From the NCBI GenBank assembly GCA_009741485.1, contig CM019214.1, positions 54,152,550 through 54,216,549 of the forward strand: a stretch of 64,000 bases of DNA, read 5' to 3'. How positions within the stretch are numbered: position 1 is the stretch's first letter; every line of letters starts with the position of its first letter. Shown here one piece after another: positions 61,441 through 64,000 of the stretch. The DNA comes from Malurus cyaneus samueli. Its lineage: Eukaryota; Chordata; Aves; Passeriformes; Maluridae. The position numbers were made by a program, and so were the translations under genes. A model generated the notes under the pieces. It had not been told where the DNA came from and searched no databases. It was given only the letters and a program-made list of their open reading frames with translations.

Positions 61441-62860
61441 TTCCCATTCAATCCTGTTCCTTAATTCTTGCCTGACTTGTGACACACATGACATGCTCTG
61501 TCTGGCTGTGGCACTTGCATGTAGAACTTTTTTACTGAATGAATGTATGGCTTTGCACCCATTATGATTATTTGGGTCTAGGAGCCTAGCCTCTTTCTAG
61601 TCCTGGCCTGAAATACTGAATTCTTTGTTACCTATCAAAACCACAGATTTTTCTGTTTGCCTAGAGCCAGTCTCTGGCACCTTTCTTGGATTGCTTTCCT
61701 GCTACTCACACTATTCTTTGAAACACTCGTCCTTATTATGAGGCTCTTTCTCCTGACTACCTAAACCAAAATCCTACAAGTCCTAAGAACTTCTTGTAAT
61801 ACTGATAACAGAAACTGGAAATAGACCTTCCCAGAAACACTATGCTGAAAGCTTCAGCTCCTTTTTTTTTTGGTATTACATCCTTACAGACAATAGTCCC
61901 ACTGCATGTTTTGTCTCAGACAGGCTTTTCAATAAAATTGCAATGTAAATAACACACCTCTGGACTTTATTCCATAGCATTTTTTTCTGAGGTGCTCAAA
62001 AGAGTCCATTTGCTTCACAAATCTCACTCAGGATTGTATCCAGTTTGCAGCTCATAATTGTAAATGAAAAGAAAAATTGTTTCCCAGCAAGATTCTTGCC
62101 AGGCCTCTTTTAGCAGTGGCAATAAGTAGTTTATGATCAGTTTCAACTGGAAAAAATTCCAACAAAGCTTTTTTACACCTCATGGCCTGGGACCAAGTCT
62201 TCCCTTCCCTTCCCTATTTGAGTGCTGTGACATTTTATTTCTATGAGTACCCATGACATATGATCCACTGTATTGCTACTTGGCTGGTCTCCAACCAGTT
62301 AGGCCAGTTTTGCTGTGGCTTATAGCTGTGGTGGAACAATTTAATCCTGGGTTTTCCTTATGTGAGGGGATTGGGATACTAGTATGGTAGGAGAAAGCAG
62401 CGGGAATGCAGTGAACCTGTCGTGGCAAGGAGGAAGATAAGACTCTCTCTTGCAGTCTTGGAAGAGGAAATGATCTTCCTGGTAGCAGGGTGGTGAGATG
62501 ATTTCAGCTGGGGTGAACATCCAGCCATGCCACCAGCCAGAGTGACCAGAGCTCCAACGGAGAGGAGAAAGGAAGAAGGAAAAGGCAGGCCATGAATGAT
62601 CGGGATAACCTGGTGCTAGGACTGGGAGATAGCAAGGGAAGATAAGGGAAAGAGGATGATTCAGAGCAAGGGAGATGAGGTGATGGCTTCTAGGTCACTA
62701 AAGAGGAGGTGAGGAGACTAGATAAACACAGGACTAGATAAAGCCATCTTGGTTGAATTCAGGAGAGCTGCAGCTCTTGGTCACTTCAGTGCTGAATAGT
62801 GGATGGCTCTGAGACAGTCTAATTTTCAGCTAGGGAAACAGGCACCTCCAGATTGCTGAT
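61441..62860. other. unique stretch with purine-rich section, no gene
   Basis: No gene is recognised. A T-run lies at 61862-61871. The section 62480-62720 is markedly purine-rich on the plus strand (GGAGAGGAGAAAGGAAGAAGG). No repeat family is recognised. Confidence 0.5.
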
Positions 62861-62940
62861 TTTTTTTTTTTTTTTTTTGATTGGGTTGCTTTTGTTTTGT
62901 TGCCATTTTTCCATGTTGTTGTAATTTGTTTTTTTTATTT
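62861..62940. repeat. T-rich low-complexity tract
   Basis: A run of about 19 T at 62861-62878 followed by TTTTG- and TTG-rich sequence. Confidence 0.9.
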
Positions 62941-64000
62941 CAAATATTGCAACCTTATCTGCAAATTTAATCAAGTTGTTGGGAGAGGTCTGAGCCAGTC
63001 CTGTCATAGGGCTGTCTTAAGACAATTTTGCATTTAAAATAATAACTTCTAGATTTTATATGTCTGCTTCTATGTAGCATAGCAATCATTGGTTTAGAAA
63101 TTGGTTAGCTGACACAAATCCAATTTTCCCTTCTTACAGTTATCCTTTCCAAAATGTCTTTGTACCCTTCCCTGTCTACCTAGGCTACCAGAGACTGAAA
63201 TGTACGGATTAACAGTTTTACAGAGGATCCCACGTGAGTACTGTTAAAATGCTGTTGCTATGTTCTCTTAAAACAATAGGCATCTCAGTCTAATGCAAAT
63301 ATTAGTAAAACCATTCTGATAATTTACAAGCACAGCTGCAGGCAAGAACATTCCCACAAATGCCTGCTAGGGTGCAAAGCAAGCAGAGTGGGATGCCAAA
63401 GGTCTGTGTGGCACCTGCTCATTTAAAAGGGACATTAAAAGCACTTACTGGGGGTGGGCAAAAGAATAGCAGAAAATATTGGAAGGGAAGGTGGGAAGCC
63501 ACAGGCAGAACCTGTCTCCAGGGGAAGAGTTTCAAAGTACAGGAAGGAGAAGGCTGAAAATGAGAAAGAAGGCAAGGCAGTAGAAGAGGTGACCAACTTG
63601 GCAGCCCCATCAAGAAGGAAGGGAAGGTGCCACCTGTGCCTGTGAGATGACAAGATGTTGAAACACTCTGTCTCAAGAAAAGCCAACCAGCAGCAGATTT
63701 AGGAGGAAGGACCAAGGTTGGAAAAACACATGGATGTTCCCAGACAAAGTTGATTTTATCACAGTGTCTTTCACTACCATTTTGACTGCTGAGTCTACCC
63801 CTCCTTTGGGGTATTCCAAACTTAAGGTTTTTCAATAACTGGGCAGTGTCGCTGCTTGGCAAGGCTCCTAAAGCAAGCACTACAATCCCTGACATCCTCT
63901 AAGGTATGTGTCCTGCCAAAGCCAGCCAAGTTAGGGGTTAGTCAATGGATAGCTACCACTATGGCCAAACTCAGGTATTAGAAATATGCTCTCACTCCCA
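62941..64000. other. unique stretch with purine-rich section, no gene
   Basis: 63440-63720 is purine-rich on the plus strand. The minus-strand frame of 158 codons (63419-63895) across it is Leu/Ser/Pro-rich, has no domain and probably reflects the skew. No other feature is seen up to the end of the window. Confidence 0.5.

Noticed and set aside
63419..63895. 158-codon minus-strand open frame
   Set aside because: Same cause: plus-strand purine skew. A second minus frame (63435-63686) is open over the same bases, which is unlike a real gene.
1..64000. tRNA, rRNA, microRNA clusters and CRISPR arrays
   Set aside because: I looked for cloverleaf box motifs, rRNA signatures and regularly spaced repeats and saw none.

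Overview
The window looks like non-coding DNA from a bird draft assembly. It is AT-rich, full of stop codons on both strands and poor in CpG. It carries at least six 5'-truncated CR1 LINE fragments, several ending in the ATTCTATG-like octamer tail typical of CR1. It also holds one solo LTR of an avian endogenous retrovirus family, short decayed palindromic repeats of the amniote type, simple repeats, and a 10-N assembly gap at 22348-22357. The CR1 and LTR mixture fits birds; a neoavian rather than a galliform species is my guess from the LTR type, not something proven here.

I found no intact protein-coding gene, tRNA, rRNA or CRISPR array. The longest open frames (about 110-177 codons) lie in locally GC-richer or strand-skewed stretches. 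They have no recognisable domain, often overlap open frames on the other strand, and read as chance. A few short segments look better than chance by eye. They are a 71-codon open segment on the minus strand (6934-7146) with an acceptor-like start, a stop codon and two AATAAA signals just downstream; two minus-strand exon-like segments (2670-2714 and 1292-1333) whose open frames join in phase; and a 27-nt plus-strand microexon-like segment (6359-6385) with consensus splice sites. These suggest the window could be intronic or gene-edge sequence, but none is established, and an equally good splice pair at 4445-4480 with stops in all frames shows how easily such pairs arise.

Layout: 1-7.3 kb is unique AT-rich DNA with most of the exon-like candidates and two perfect hairpins. 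7.3-17.8 kb is unique DNA with a GAT microsatellite and a CpG-richer patch beside a conserved-element-like patch (11.1-12.25 kb). 17.8-18.3 kb is the solo LTR. 18.3-26.2 kb is unique DNA with the gap. 26.2-43.4 kb carries four CR1 copies, decayed palindromic repeats, a pyrimidine-rich block (30.84-31.44 kb) and a GC-richer patch (40.56-41.26 kb). 43.4-56.0 kb has a GATA microsatellite, palindromic repeats, a TAAT-dense patch and small tandem duplications. 56.0-64.0 kb has two more CR1 copies and several purine-rich blocks.

No gene system or operon-like logic is visible. If the window has a function it is most likely cis-regulatory. The best regulatory candidates are 11.1-12.25, 33.14-33.62, 47.5-47.83 and 54.6-55.07 kb. 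They are judged only on base composition, dense homeodomain-like TAAT cores and palindromes; a multi-species alignment would decide.
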